DNA of 64,000 nucleotides from Mongoliitalea lutea (GCF_014652135.1 NZ_BMYF01000001.1:332484-396483); one strand, 5' to 3'; shown: positions 36,728-46,327, counted from the stretch's first letter. Made by a program: numbers and translations. Notes: generated by a model not told the origin, from the letters alone.

Positions 36728-38215
36728 ATGAAGAAAAAATCCATACTACTCAGTTTATTGCTTACAGCGGCCTCTTTCGCAAGTTTCGCACAAGGAGGCA
36801 AAGATGCCATTGAAAAAAACTTCCATGAGCTGGAAGCCATTTCCCATTTCAGATACCTCGCATCTGATGAATTGATGGGTAGAGACCCTATCCGTCCAGA
36901 AATCGACGCAGCAGCCCGCTATATTGCTGAGCAATTTTGGAAGTATGGAGCCAAAGAACTAACCAATGCAAACGGCTATTATCAACATATTCCATTCCGC
37001 TTATCTTCCCCTCCCACCAAAGGAGAAGTGACTTTTGGAGATAACACATTCAAACAAGGAGAAGGCATGTTGGTATTAGATGGACCTTCCTTGACAGGCT
37101 CCTACGAATTGATTGTAGCGGGTTATGGACTGGAAGCAGATTTTGAAGGAAAAGATGTTCGTGGGAAAGTGGTAGTTTGCAATGTAGGTGGTCCAGGAAA
37201 TCTTTCTCCCCGAGGACTATTTGCAGCAGGAAGACAAAAATTAGCCTTAGCACAATCTAAAGGAGCTATCGGCTTGGTAGAAGTATACAATGTACCTACT
37301 GTTCCCTGGCCATTAGTGGCTAATTTCTTAAACAATCCACAGCTAACCGTAGATAAAACAGGCGGAGGTGAAAGCATTCCATACATCTGGATTCAGGATA
37401 CCAAAAATGAGACCATCAATGCCGTTGGTAATCGTCAATTGACCCATGCAGACTTCCAAATCGAGGGAAAAATCAACAAAGCAATTGTAGGTAAAAATGT
37501 AGTAGCTGTCATCGAAGGGACAGATCCTGTGCTGAAAAATGAATATGTGATGCTTTCTGCACACTATGATCATATTGGGGTAGGAAGACCGAATGCAGAT
37601 GGTGATTCTATTTACAATGGAGCCCGTGACAATGCGGTAGGAACAGTTGCAGTTATCAATGCAGCAAGGTACTTCGCAGAAAACCCTCCAAAGCGTTCGA
37701 TTCTATTTTGTGCTTGGACAGCTGAAGAAAAAGGCCTATTAGGAAGCGAATATTTCGCTGAAAATCCATTGGTTCCATTGAATCAAATCATATACAACCT
37801 GAATATTGACAACGGGGGATACAATGATACGTCTATTTTCACCGTGATCGGCTTGGGAAGAACAAGCGCAGATTTTTTACTGGAAGAGGCTGCTGCTGCA
37901 TTTGGAAAAGAAGCCATTGCCGACCCATCACCAGAACAAGGACTCTACGATAGATCTGATAATGTCAATTTTGCAAGAAAAGGTATACCAGCGCCGACCT
38001 TCAGTTTAGGTTTCAGAGCATTCGATGATGAGATCAATAAATATTACCATCAGCCCGGCGATCAGGTAGATAATTTTGATTTGGATTATGCCGTCGCTTA
38101 TTGGAAATCATATATTCTAGCCGCAGAAAAAATCGCGAATTGGAACCAACGTCCAAAATGGGCTCCTGGGGATAAGTATGAGGAAGTTGGAAGACAGCTT
38201 TATGGTGGGAAGTGA
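36728..38215 (+). CDS. M28-family exported zinc peptidase
   Basis: The ATG at 36728 begins a signal peptide (MKKKSILLSLLLTAASFASFA); the frame extends upstream to 36479 but would run into truC. 495 residues. A PA-like insert at ~130-260 is followed by the M28 catalytic core: LSAHYDHIGV (zinc His), GARDNAVGTVAV (bridging Asp), WTAEEKGLLGSEYF (catalytic and zinc Glu), NLNIDNGGYN, and KYYHQPGDQ (zinc His). Predicted aminopeptidase in the periplasm or outside. 116 bases after truC. Confidence 0.9.
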   Translation: MKKKSILLSLLLTAASFASFAQGGKDAIEKNFHELEAISHFRYLASDELMGRDPIRPEIDAAARYIAEQFWKYGAKELTNANGYYQHIPFRLSSPPTKGEVTFGDNTFKQGEGMLVLDGPSLTGSYELIVAGYGLEADFEGKDVRGKVVVCNVGGPGNLSPRGLFAAGRQKLALAQSKGAIGLVEVYNVPTVPWPLVANFLNNPQLTVDKTGGGESIPYIWIQDTKNETINAVGNRQLTHADFQIEGKINKAIVGKNVVAVIEGTDPVLKNEYVMLSAHYDHIGVGRPNADGDSIYNGARDNAVGTVAVINAARYFAENPPKRSILFCAWTAEEKGLLGSEYFAENPLVPLNQIIYNLNIDNGGYNDTSIFTVIGLGRTSADFLLEEAAAAFGKEAIADPSPEQGLYDRSDNVNFARKGIPAPTFSLGFRAFDDEINKYYHQPGDQVDNFDLDYAVAYWKSYILAAEKIANWNQRPKWAPGDKYEEVGRQLYGGK

Positions 38216-38300
38216 GCAGTGAACAATGAACAGTGAGTAGTAGTGAACTACCACGGTGGCTGAGTGAAGCCGAAGTCAGTGGACAGTGAGCAGTTATTGA
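38213..38300 (+). repeat. low-complexity GTGAGCAGTGAACA words
   Basis: Short related words (GTGAGCAGTGAACAATGAACA, GTGAGTAGTAGTGAACTACC, CAGTGGACAGTGAGCAG) surround GGTGGCTGAGTGAAGCCGAAG. The first word overlaps the peptidase stop codon. The 315-base gap 38216-38530 holds only this, AT-rich sequence and a terminator. Confidence 0.55.
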
Positions 38301-38486
38301 TTGTTTAGTGTTAGGATGTCAGAACTATTAATCCTCTTAATTCCTTAATGGTTTTTCTACGTTGACACTCTTCACTTGGTAGTGAAACGAACAGTGAAAA
38401 ATCGTGAGGTGTTAGAAATAACACCATAAAAAAATGACTCGCGTATTTTCTAGACACGTAAACTGGAATTAATCAAAATTCAAAAG

Positions 38487-38533
38487 CCGCAACTGATGGA
38501 CTTCTATTAATCCCCATCAGTTGCGGTTTTTTA
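38487..38533. terminator. strong bidirectional terminator before pncA
   Basis: CCGCAACTGATGG (38487-38499) pairs perfectly with CCATCAGTTGCGG (38514-38526), 13 base pairs, followed by TTTTTT on the plus strand; the minus side has AAAA before the stem (38482-38485), giving TTTT. The stop of pncA lies five bases away. Confidence 0.9.
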
Positions 38534-39148
38534 TAAAATAAGTTCTTTAGCTTGGACGATCATGGCGCCAGCTGTCCTCATTTCTTCGATAGCAGCATCA
38601 AAATCTCCTTCCTTTATGTTTACCGCTCGGGTTGCATCAGCAATAAGATTTACAGCAAAACCTTCAGACAGTCCGTCCAATACTGTAAACTTTACGCAGT
38701 AATCAGTAGCTAAGCCACAAACAAACAATTCGCTTACACCTGCATTTTTTAAATATGCGGACAAGCCTGTATCTCCTTGTTTATTGTTATCATAAAAACC
38801 ACTGTAAGAATCCACCAAAGGATTGGTTCCTTTTTGAAAGATCGCTTTCCATGCAGAACTGTCCAAGTCTGCATGAAACTCTGCTCCTGTAGTTCCCTGC
38901 ACACAATGGACAGGCCACAAAAATTGGTTCACTCCATTCAGGTCAATAAACTCTCCTACTTTCTTTCCTTTATGGTTTGCCGCAAATGAGCCATGGTTAG
39001 CTGGATGCCAATCCTGTGTGGCAACGATAAAGTCAAACTTTGCCTGGATTTTATTGATTAAGGGTACAATTTGATCTCCTTCATTGACTGCTAAGGCACC
39101 ACCTGGGATAAAATCATTTTGTACGTCTACGATTATTAATGCTTTCAT
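38531..39148 (-). CDS. pncA: nicotinamidase
   Basis: A 205-residue isochorismatase-fold enzyme turning nicotinamide into nicotinate. It has the catalytic Asp (VDVQNDFIPGG), metal-site residues in DWHPANHGSFA, Lys in the ILWPVHCVQ region, and the nucleophile Cys in CGLATDYCVKFT. The start overlaps the stop of the PRPP synthetase gene (ATGA, 39145-39148). Last gene of pncB-prs-pncA, so its product feeds the PncB reaction encoded first in the same transcript. Confidence 0.95.
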   Translation of the reverse strand: MKALIIVDVQNDFIPGGALAVNEGDQIVPLINKIQAKFDFIVATQDWHPANHGSFAANHKGKKVGEFIDLNGVNQFLWPVHCVQGTTGAEFHADLDSSAWKAIFQKGTNPLVDSYSGFYDNNKQGDTGLSAYLKNAGVSELFVCGLATDYCVKFTVLDGLSEGFAVNLIADATRAVNIKEGDFDAAIEEMRTAGAMIVQAKELIL

Positions 39149-40065
39149 TGGGATAATTGATTTACAATAATGGACGCAATGCTTTTCACTTCAACAAACG
39201 ATTCATCTAAATGGAGTGAATTTGGATGTGAGTTTGTTGTGACAACCTTTTCAATGACTCCTGAGGATTTAATTTTTTCAATTGCATTATTGGTAAAAAG
39301 CCCATGAGTAGTGATGGTATAGATATTTTTTGCTCCAGCTGCTTTGTATGCTTTAGCTGCATTGATCAAAGAACCACCTGTGCGGACCATATCATCATAA
39401 ATGACCACATCTTTTCCCTGTACATCTGCCGAAATACTTGTTACTTCAGTTGTTTCACCAGACACCCTTCTTTTGAAAACAAAAGCTGCATTGATCCCCA
39501 TTTCATTGGCCAAAGACTCGACCCACTTGGCTCTACCGGCATCTGTACAGGCCATCACAAATCCCTCATCTGCCAACGTCTGTGCTGCTTCAATGATAAT
39601 AGACTTACAATAAATGTGAGATATCAATGCTTGCCCTTCAAAATAGTGAGGAATGCCTTCAGAATGAAGATCAAAAAAGTAGAAGTGATTTCCTAAGCTT
39701 GTTCTAGGCAAAGAAGAAAACATCACCGCTCTAGATTTGGCAGTAACTACTTCACCTGGCTTGACAGCCCTTTCCATGGTGGAATAGCCAAAATATGGAA
39801 AAATAAGACGAATGGAACGGGCTCCATACTTAATCAATGCATACGCCAAATCATAAATCTCCAAGGTATCAGTATCAGAAATCGTTCCGCCAATTAAGGC
39901 TACATCCCTTCCATTGACCGAAGTGAGTATACGCTGATATCTTTCTCCATCTGGAAATATTTTTACATCGATTTTCCCTTCTTCAACATCAGCTCCTGCT
40001 AATACTTCTTTGAGCAAATACTGATAATCTTTGATTGAAAAGACGATTAACTTACTCTCCTTCAT
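39145..40065 (-). CDS. prs: ribose-phosphate pyrophosphokinase (diverged, salvage-linked)
   Basis: A 306-residue PRPP synthetase homologue. It has the PRPP-binding loop DVVIYDDMVRTGGSL, the FFDLHSEGI motif, and KRRVSGETTEV. The usual catalytic-loop sequence GYARQDR is replaced by FGYSTMERAVKPGE, so it is a diverged paralogue. It overlaps pncB by 14 bases and pncA by four. Likely role: supply PRPP directly to PncB for NAD salvage. Whether it is also the cell's general PRPP synthetase cannot be decided from this window. Confidence 0.85.
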   Translation of the reverse strand: MKESKLIVFSIKDYQYLLKEVLAGADVEEGKIDVKIFPDGERYQRILTSVNGRDVALIGGTISDTDTLEIYDLAYALIKYGARSIRLIFPYFGYSTMERAVKPGEVVTAKSRAVMFSSLPRTSLGNHFYFFDLHSEGIPHYFEGQALISHIYCKSIIIEAAQTLADEGFVMACTDAGRAKWVESLANEMGINAAFVFKRRVSGETTEVTSISADVQGKDVVIYDDMVRTGGSLINAAKAYKAAGAKNIYTITTHGLFTNNAIEKIKSSGVIEKVVTTNSHPNSLHLDESFVEVKSIASIIVNQLSQ

Positions 40066-41533
40066 AATTTTTCATTTTAAGCACCAGAGATGTACGCATT
40101 TCAAACAGTTTTTCTTCTAATCCTACAGGGTAAATATGCGGATTGACTAATCGTTTATGCGCCTTATCAAACTGTTGCAAATTGGCTTGAGCATTGATAC
40201 GAATGGCGTCTATGCTTGGGCGACGGTAGACTTTTTTACCTGCTTTGAAAATCGTTTTCAGTAAGGGAACTACCTCCAAATTTGTAGTCTTGATTTTTTT
40301 CCGTTTGGTAGAATCGTTTGGATCGATTATTAAAAACTCCTTTGAATCATCCAAGGCCCCCTCCAAACAAATCATATCGGCTATAGCTTTTCCATCTTTT
40401 AAAAACCGGACAACTTCTTGCCTACCAGGGATGTTAATTTTTATGCTTTGCTGAGAAACTTTCACTTTGGGTTCCCAAACTCCGTAGTCATTTTTAATGG
40501 CTGCTAATTTATACACTGCCCCAAGTGCCGGCTGGTCATAGGCCGTAACCAATTTGGTTCCAACTCCCCAGACATTGATTGCCGCTTCTTGAATCTTCAG
40601 GGATGTAATGATATGTTCGTCCAAATCATTGCTTGCCACAATTTTCACATCTAGAAAACCTGCCTCATCCAGCATTTTTCGTGCAATCGTACTGTAATAG
40701 GCCAAATCTCCAGAATCAATCCGTATACCAAACAGCTCGTGACCTTGTTCCCGCATCCATAACCCAACTTCAATCGCATTTTTTACCCCGTTGATGGTAT
40801 CATAGGTATCAACTAAAAAAACACATTTTTCAGGAAATGCAACTGCATAGGCTTTGAAGGCCTCAATTTCTGAATCAAAGGACATGATCCAACTGTGGGC
40901 ATGCGTACCTGATACCGGAATCCCAAAAAGCTTACCTGCCATCACATTACTCGTCGAGGTACACCCACCAATATAAGACGCTCTACTTGCCGCTAATGCT
41001 CCATCAATCCCTTGGGCTCTTCTCAATCCAAATTCCAATACTGGATCTCCTTTAGCGGCCACGCAAATCCGCGCCGCTTTGGTAGCAATCAAGGTTTGAA
41101 AATTGATGATATTCAATAAGGGTGTTTCCAACAGCTGACATTGCACCAAAGGTCCCGTTACTTTCACTATGGGCATGTGCGGGAAAATAACCGTCCCCTC
41201 TTCCACTGCTTCCACATCGCAGGAGAATTCCATTTTTTCCAGGTAATGAATAAAAGCTGGTTCAAAGGTGAGCGCTCCGTCTTTATTTTTCATTTCTCCC
41301 AAGTATTTCAAATCACTTGGATCAAAATGAAAATTTCGGCAAAAGTCAATTACATAATCCAGACCGGCAGCAATCGTAAAGCCACTTTGAAAGGGATTTT
41401 TACGAAAGAACAGATTGAAAGTGGCTACCTCATTTGCTTTTCCTGACTTCCAATAGGCATAAGCCATGGTGATTTGATAAAAATCCGTCAATAAAGCCAG
41501 TGAACCTTGGTACAGGTCTTTGGTGATTTTCAT
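40052..41533 (-). CDS. pncB: nicotinate phosphoribosyltransferase
   Basis: A 493-residue enzyme joining nicotinate to PRPP to give nicotinate mononucleotide with ATP. Segments LTDFYQITMAYAYW (N-terminal), EFGLRRAQGIDGALAASRAS, the GTHAHSWIMSF His (phosphorylated in the family), FGIRIDSGDLAYYS and NVWGVGTKLVTAYDQPALG are all present. Length fits the longer bacterial form. First gene of the NAD-salvage operon; the 14-base overlap with prs suggests tight coupling. Confidence 0.95.
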   Translation of the reverse strand: MKITKDLYQGSLALLTDFYQITMAYAYWKSGKANEVATFNLFFRKNPFQSGFTIAAGLDYVIDFCRNFHFDPSDLKYLGEMKNKDGALTFEPAFIHYLEKMEFSCDVEAVEEGTVIFPHMPIVKVTGPLVQCQLLETPLLNIINFQTLIATKAARICVAAKGDPVLEFGLRRAQGIDGALAASRASYIGGCTSTSNVMAGKLFGIPVSGTHAHSWIMSFDSEIEAFKAYAVAFPEKCVFLVDTYDTINGVKNAIEVGLWMREQGHELFGIRIDSGDLAYYSTIARKMLDEAGFLDVKIVASNDLDEHIITSLKIQEAAINVWGVGTKLVTAYDQPALGAVYKLAAIKNDYGVWEPKVKVSQQSIKINIPGRQEVVRFLKDGKAIADMICLEGALDDSKEFLIIDPNDSTKRKKIKTTNLEVVPLLKTIFKAGKKVYRRPSIDAIRINAQANLQQFDKAHKRLVNPHIYPVGLEEKLFEMRTSLVLKMKNYEGE

Positions 41534-41614
41534 GGGTAGAAAATAAAATTTGATGAATCAAAAATAACCAATCATGCCGATTGATAGCCTAGAATTTAAA
41601 TTTTTATTACGAAA

Positions 41615-42454
41615 TCATTTCCGAATGTTAAAAATCACACCTAACAATACCAACGCCATTCCAATATATACCACTAAATCATACGTCTCTCCAAAGATTA
41701 AAAAGCCAAAGCCCAAAGCATAAATGATTCCAACATAGCTCAAGCTTGATATTTTAGCTACTTCGGCATTTTGATAGGCAATCGTCATAAAATACTGGGC
41801 CGTTTGTGTAAAAATCCCTACTAATAATAAATACATCCAATCCCAGCCTACAGGTGGAACCCATACCCAATAGGTTAAAATGGAGGCAATTGGAATGGTG
41901 ATCATAGGAAAATAGATCATGATGACGAGTGGATGTTCGCTGTTTTTTAGTTTCCGGATGATATTATAAGCCAAGCCCATGGCAATAGACGCAATCAAAC
42001 CAATAGACAAATCCATCATGGAAACACGAGGATCGAAACCTTGAATCACTAGAACACCCAGAAAAGAAATCCCAAAATAAATGAATTGCCTGACTGCAAC
42101 TTTTTCTTTCACTATAAAAATCCCTAGGATACTTGTAAAAATGGGCGCGAGATAATTAATGGTGACAGCACTCGCCAAAGGAATTGCTTGCAGTGTGTAG
42201 AAAAAAGCCATTAAGCCAATGGACCCCACCACTCCACGGGCTATCAAGAGTTTTTTATTGGTCCCCAAGATGGGAATCGCACGCTTTGTCAAAACCGAAT
42301 AGGTGAAAAAGAAACTGAAAATTGATCGAAAAAGGATGATTTCTATCGCAGGGATATGAGGAATCATCTTGACAGATACATTCATCAAGGCAAAAAAGAA
42401 GCCTGCCAACAGCATGTGTACAATACTCTTATTCCCCAAATCGGTAGGTTTCAT
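41615..42454 (-). CDS. EamA-family (DMT) transporter
   Basis: A 279-residue membrane protein with ten predicted helices in two EamA repeats: NVSVKMIPHIPAIEIILFRS, then NYLAPIFTSILGIFIVKEKV in the first half and LSYVGIIYALGFGFLIFGE in the second. Drug/metabolite-transporter superfamily; substrate unknown. Its start lies 127 bases from the divergent lipoprotein gene. Not obviously part of the NAD operon, since an 81-base gap separates them. Confidence 0.85.
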   Translation of the reverse strand: MKPTDLGNKSIVHMLLAGFFFALMNVSVKMIPHIPAIEIILFRSIFSFFFTYSVLTKRAIPILGTNKKLLIARGVVGSIGLMAFFYTLQAIPLASAVTINYLAPIFTSILGIFIVKEKVAVRQFIYFGISFLGVLVIQGFDPRVSMMDLSIGLIASIAMGLAYNIIRKLKNSEHPLVIMIYFPMITIPIASILTYWVWVPPVGWDWMYLLLVGIFTQTAQYFMTIAYQNAEVAKISSLSYVGIIYALGFGFLIFGETYDLVVYIGMALVLLGVIFNIRK

Positions 42455-42581
42455 ATTACTTGGGCAAAAGTAAGCTTAATCCAAGAAATAAACCTAGTAC
42501 CCAATAGCACGGATTAGAAAATACCCTGATGTTGGTATTTCAATTCCTTTAACATTCAGCGAATTTTAACATAAAAAAGCT

Positions 42582-43031
42582 ATGAAACATTTCTTAAACA
42601 TCTTCTCATTATTCCTTTTGGCAGTAATCATGTTAACTACGGCATGCAGTGATGACGATAGTCCAAACGGCGCAATAAACTTTGAAGCAAAAGTCGACGG
42701 AACAGTTTGGAAAGGCTCTGGAAACAGTAGAATTGTTGGTGTCGGGAGTATAGTGAGCACAAATATCGGAGCAGGAAAAGGCGACCGATCTGCCTTTTCA
42801 ATTACAATTATGAGCGACAAAGCAGGGACTTATAATTTGGCAGGAAATGCAAGTTACACAGATGCTAATCAAACTGTATATTTAGCTAATTCAGGCACTG
42901 TCACTATTTCCTCATTCGAAGGCAACAAAATTAGTGGCACTTTTTCCTTCATTGGTAAACCCGCTATGGGCGGAGGTTCGGATATACAAATAACTGAAGG
43001 AAAGTTTACAGATGTTAATGTAATGAAGTAA
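42582..43031 (+). CDS. DUF6252-like lipoprotein
   Basis: A 149-residue protein with a lipoprotein signal (FLLAVIMLTTAC, Cys at 22) followed by an acidic SDDD linker. The mature domain (NFEAKVDGTVWKGSG, AGTYNLAGNASYTD, EGNKISGTFSFIGK, ITEGKFTDVNV) resembles DUF6252-type lipoproteins of Bacteroidota. Function unknown; the SDDD after Cys fits surface-export signals of Bacteroidota lipoproteins. Confidence 0.7.
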   Translation: MKHFLNIFSLFLLAVIMLTTACSDDDSPNGAINFEAKVDGTVWKGSGNSRIVGVGSIVSTNIGAGKGDRSAFSITIMSDKAGTYNLAGNASYTDANQTVYLANSGTVTISSFEGNKISGTFSFIGKPAMGGGSDIQITEGKFTDVNVMK

Positions 43032-43048
43032 TAATTAGTGAACCCTGC

Positions 43049-43714
43049 TTACCTGTTCATCATAGACAAAATGGCTCCATCCTTCATGGTAAGTGTTCGA
43101 TCGGCCATTTTTGCTAATTCTTGATTATGGGTCACGATTACAAAACTTTGTCCGGAGTTTTCCCTTAAGGTGAAAAATAAGTTATGCAGCGCATGGGCAT
43201 TTTTTGTGTCTAGATTCCCACTAGGTTCATCAGCAAAAACAACTTGTGGATAATTTAGCAAAGCCCTTGCTACTGCTACCCGTTGCTGTTCTCCTCCCGA
43301 AAGCTCGGAAGGTTTGTGAGACAATCGGGAAGATAGACCGAGCATTTTGGCCAGTTCAGAGCTCCTTTTCTGAATGTCACGTAATTTTTTACCAGCAATT
43401 AAGCCAGGAATCCAAATATTTTCCTCTGCCGTAAACTCTGGCAATAAATTATGAAATTGGAAAATAAAACCGATATGTTGATTTCGGAAGTCTGCGAGTT
43501 GATCCCCTTTCAGTCCTGAAATTTTTTTCCCATTCAGAGAAACTTCCCCCGCATCTGGTTGGTCTAAGGTACCTAAAATGTGTAAAAGCGTACTTTTGCC
43601 AGCCCCGGAAGCACCTACGATGGACACCACTTCCCCTTCTTTGATGATAACATCCACACCCTTAAGTACATGGAGATCTCCGTATTTTTTTTGAATGCCT
43701 TTTGCCTCTAACAT
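43049..43714 (-). CDS. lolD: LolD/MacB-like ABC transporter ATPase
   Basis: A 221-residue ATPase with Walker A (GASGAGKST), Q-loop (FIFQFHNLLPEFTAEEN), signature LSGGEQQRVAVARAL, Walker B (VVFADEPSGNLD) and the switch His (IVTHN). Length and the EPSGNLD end match the LolD/MacB group, which pulls lipoproteins from the inner membrane or drives efflux. No permease gene lies beside it here, so the role is by family only. Convergent with the lipoprotein gene; divergent from sucC. Confidence 0.85.
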   Translation of the reverse strand: MLEAKGIQKKYGDLHVLKGVDVIIKEGEVVSIVGASGAGKSTLLHILGTLDQPDAGEVSLNGKKISGLKGDQLADFRNQHIGFIFQFHNLLPEFTAEENIWIPGLIAGKKLRDIQKRSSELAKMLGLSSRLSHKPSELSGGEQQRVAVARALLNYPQVVFADEPSGNLDTKNAHALHNLFFTLRENSGQSFVIVTHNQELAKMADRTLTMKDGAILSMMNR

Positions 43715-43851
43715 GAATTACTTTGTACGCGCTTGATTAACTAACCACTGATGTATTTCTTTTCAAAAATGGGATAATTTTCCCAAAAAGAGCACAGACT
43801 TTTTTGAAAAATCGACCGAGAGCGCTTAACTTCGGGCAAAAATTTACAAGG

Positions 43852-45066
43852 ATGAATATACACGAATATCAAGCAAAAGAACTTTTGAAAAGCTACGGGG
43901 TTAGAATTCAGGAAGGTATTGTAGCAGATACACCGGAAGCAGCCCTAGAAGCGGCAAAAAAACTTAATGCGGAAACGGGAACCTCCTGGTACGTAATCAA
44001 GGCTCAAATCCATGCAGGTGGTAGAGGTAAAGGTAAAGTAAAGGAAACCGGATCCAATGGTGTGGTCCTTGCGAAAAAAATGGAAGATGTTCCAACTAAA
44101 GCAGCGGATATCCTTGGTGGTACTTTGGTAACCATCCAAACTGGTGAAGAAGGTAAAAAAGTAAATAAGGTATTGGTAGCGGAGGATGTATATTATCCTG
44201 GTGCTTCTGAACCTAAAGAATATTATTTATCCATCCTTTTAGACAGAGCGAAAGGTTGCAATGTGATCATGGCTTCTACTGAAGGGGGTATGGATATTGA
44301 AGAGGTTGCTGAAAAGCATCCAGAGAAAATCATCAAAGAGTGGATTGATCCAAAATTGGGTCTTCAAGGTTTCCAAACTAGAAAAGTCGCTTTCAAACTT
44401 GGATTAGAAGGCAATGCATTCAAAGAAATGGTAAAATTCATCACATCTCTTTACAATGCATACGTTGGTTCTGACTCTGCTCAATTCGAGATTAACCCTG
44501 TATTGAAAACATCTGATGACAAAATTTTGGCAGTTGATGCTAAAGTTAACTTGGATGATAATGCTTTATATAGACAAAAGAATTTGGCTGACTTGAGAGA
44601 TTTGGCTGAAGAAGATCCTTTGGAGGTAGAAGCTGGTAAATCAGGCTTGAACTATGTGAAACTTGACGGAAACGTAGGTTGCATGGTAAATGGTGCTGGT
44701 TTGGCGATGGCTACCATGGATATGATCAAGTTGTCCGGTGGTGAACCTGCTAACTTCCTAGATGTAGGGGGCGGTGCAAATGCAACCACTGTGGAAGCTG
44801 GTTTCAGAATTATCCTACAAGATCCAAACGTAAAAGCTATTTTGATCAACGTTTTTGGAGGTATTGTACGTTGCGATAGAATTGCTAATGGTGTGGTAGA
44901 AGCTTACAAGTCCATTGGAGATATTCGAGTACCTATCATCGTTCGTTTGCAAGGAACCAACGCTGAAGAAGGTGCAAGAATTATTGATGAGTCAGGCTTA
45001 AAAGTTGCTTCTGCGATTACTTTGAAAGAAGCAGCTGAAAAAGTTAGAGCAGCTATTTCTGCATAA
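43852..45066 (+). CDS. sucC: succinyl-CoA synthetase beta subunit
   Basis: The ATG at 43852 ([16 protein letters not shown], the canonical start) gives 404 residues; the frame extends 16 codons upstream without support. ATP-grasp domain with [17 protein letters not shown]-terminal ligase domain with [23 protein letters not shown] and [13 protein letters not shown]-cycle enzyme making ATP or GTP from succinyl-CoA. sucD is not adjacent downstream: a tRNA gene and a terminator follow. Confidence 0.97.
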   Translation: MNIHEYQAKELLKSYGVRIQEGIVADTPEAALEAAKKLNAETGTSWYVIKAQIHAGGRGKGKVKETGSNGVVLAKKMEDVPTKAADILGGTLVTIQTGEEGKKVNKVLVAEDVYYPGASEPKEYYLSILLDRAKGCNVIMASTEGGMDIEEVAEKHPEKIIKEWIDPKLGLQGFQTRKVAFKLGLEGNAFKEMVKFITSLYNAYVGSDSAQFEINPVLKTSDDKILAVDAKVNLDDNALYRQKNLADLRDLAEEDPLEVEAGKSGLNYVKLDGNVGCMVNGAGLAMATMDMIKLSGGEPANFLDVGGGANATTVEAGFRIILQDPNVKAILINVFGGIVRCDRIANGVVEAYKSIGDIRVPIIVRLQGTNAEEGARIIDESGLKVASAITLKEAAEKVRAAISA

Positions 45067-45075
45067 GATTTTGTT

Positions 45076-45149
45076 GCACCCGTAGTTCAACTGGATAGAA
45101 TATCGGATTTCGGCTCCGAGGGTTGAGGGTTCGAATCCTTCCGGGTGTA
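45076..45149 (+). tRNA. tRNA-Arg (anticodon TCG)
   Basis: A 74-nt cloverleaf: acceptor GCACCCG pairs with CGGGTGT; D-arm GTTC...GAAT; anticodon stem TCGGA/TCCGA around loop TTTCGGC, giving anticodon TCG (reads CGA/CGN); T-arm GAGGG-TTCGAAT-CCTTC. Discriminator A; CCA is not encoded. It starts nine bases after the sucC stop and is followed by a strong terminator. Confidence 0.95.
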
Positions 45150-45159
45150 CAAATCATTC

Positions 45160-45191
45160 AAAGCCCTGCATAAGAAATTATGCAGGGCTTT
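45160..45191 (+). terminator. intrinsic terminator after tRNA-Arg
   Basis: AAAGCCCTGCATAA (45160-45173), loop GAAA, TTATGCAGGGCTTT (45178-45191): a perfect 14-bp stem with a tetraloop. Ends the sucC-tRNA transcript. Confidence 0.92.
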
Positions 45192-45255
45192 CTCATTATG
45201 ATTTTTATCATTTTTTGACCTGATTTCGAACATCTTTTTTGGCTAAAATTTACGG

Positions 45256-45263
45256 TAGCTTTG
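45256..45263 (+). promoter_or_regulatory. possible -7 box (TAGCTTTG) of the stress-protein gene
   Basis: TAnnTTTG, 30 bases before the ATG at 45294. A TTTG at 45238-45241 is too close for the usual spacing, so moderate at best. Confidence 0.35.
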
Positions 45264-45293
45264 GGTACAATAAGAACAAAACCCACGAAAGCC

Positions 45294-46127
45294 ATGAAAA
45301 AGATACTCATCCCTACAGATTTCTCCTCTTGCGCAAATGCCGCAGTGGATTATGGATTTGCCATCGCAAAAAAGCTTCAAAGCGAATTATTATTCCTCCA
45401 TATTGTCATTACTCCGGTAGACTGGAGTAAGTTGAGAAAAGATCAGGAGGAGTTATTCCCTGAGACAAAGGAGCGAATAGCATTCGCTAAAAAACAGCTC
45501 ACTGACTTGGTCAATAAAGCAGAAAGCGAAGGGCTAAGCGCTAAAAAATTACTTGTCTTCTACGATGGAAATGAAAAAATACACCATTATGTGAGGTCTG
45601 AAAACATTGACTTAGTAATCATGGGATCCCATGGTCAATACGGCTTCAAAGAGCATGTTTTGGGTACAAACACGTATTCTATGATTAGACGCTCAGAAGT
45701 ACCCGTAATCATCGTCAAAGAGAATAATCCAAAAAAAGATCTTCAGACTATTGTATTTGCAACCAATTTCAAAGAAGAGACAGGGAAGAGTTTCCAACAA
45801 GTGGAACGCTTAGCTGAGTCTTTAAAGGCAAAACTGAAAGTGCTGTTTGTGAATACACCAACCTATTTCTTGGAAACTGACGACATTTACCATGTTGGAA
45901 AAGAATATTTGAAAGAATACGCCTCTTATAATCATGACATTGAAATCTATGATGCCTTTAAAGAGGAGCGTGGAATCATTCAATATGCCACAAAAATCAG
46001 TGGTGATGGAATTGCCGCCATTACTTATGGAAAGTCTGATTTGATGCAGTACTTCTCCCCAAGTATTACTGAAAACTTAATTGCAATGACAGAATTACCG
46101 GTTATTAGTATCCGAGTAAAAAAATAA
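45294..46127 (+). CDS. universal stress protein, tandem Usp domains
   Basis: The ATG at 45294 (MKKILIPTDFSSCANAAVDY) gives 277 residues. First Usp domain ~1-145 has the nucleotide motif GSHGQYGFKEHVLGTNTYS (G-x2-G-x9-G-S/T). The second (~150-277, LQTIVFATNFKEE...) is more diverged and lacks a clear ATP motif (ITYGKSDLMQYFSPS). Cytoplasmic stress-response protein; ligand or partner unknown. Monocistronic between two terminators. Confidence 0.88.
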   Translation: MKKILIPTDFSSCANAAVDYGFAIAKKLQSELLFLHIVITPVDWSKLRKDQEELFPETKERIAFAKKQLTDLVNKAESEGLSAKKLLVFYDGNEKIHHYVRSENIDLVIMGSHGQYGFKEHVLGTNTYSMIRRSEVPVIIVKENNPKKDLQTIVFATNFKEETGKSFQQVERLAESLKAKLKVLFVNTPTYFLETDDIYHVGKEYLKEYASYNHDIEIYDAFKEERGIIQYATKISGDGIAAITYGKSDLMQYFSPSITENLIAMTELPVISIRVKK

Positions 46128-46154
46128 TAATGAGAAGATTTATTGCACTTTTCC

Positions 46155-46180
46155 GGCAGCTTCAAAAGAGCTGCCTTATT
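46155..46180 (+). terminator. hairpin after the stress-protein gene
   Basis: GGCAGCT (46155-46161) pairs with AGCTGCC (46169-46175), followed by TTATTTGG; a weak T-tail, but position and stem fit a terminator. Confidence 0.6.
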
Positions 46181-46195
46181 TGGTTTATAGACAAT

Positions 46196-46220
46196 AAAAA
46201 AGCAGGAGAAATTCCCCTGC
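46196..46220 (-). terminator. terminator downstream of the DUF3078 gene
   Basis: On the minus strand GCAGGGGAATTTCTCCTGC forms a stem and is followed by a T-run (A-run at 46196-46201 on the plus strand). It lies ~108 bases past the stop at 46328. Confidence 0.6.
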
Positions 46221-46327
46221 CCTTTATATGAAAACTAAACCAACTATTATTTAACTACCACAATTGAAACAAAAATAATACATATTTATAAAAATCAAAA
46301 TATTTTGGAAAAATCTAATTCTCAAAC

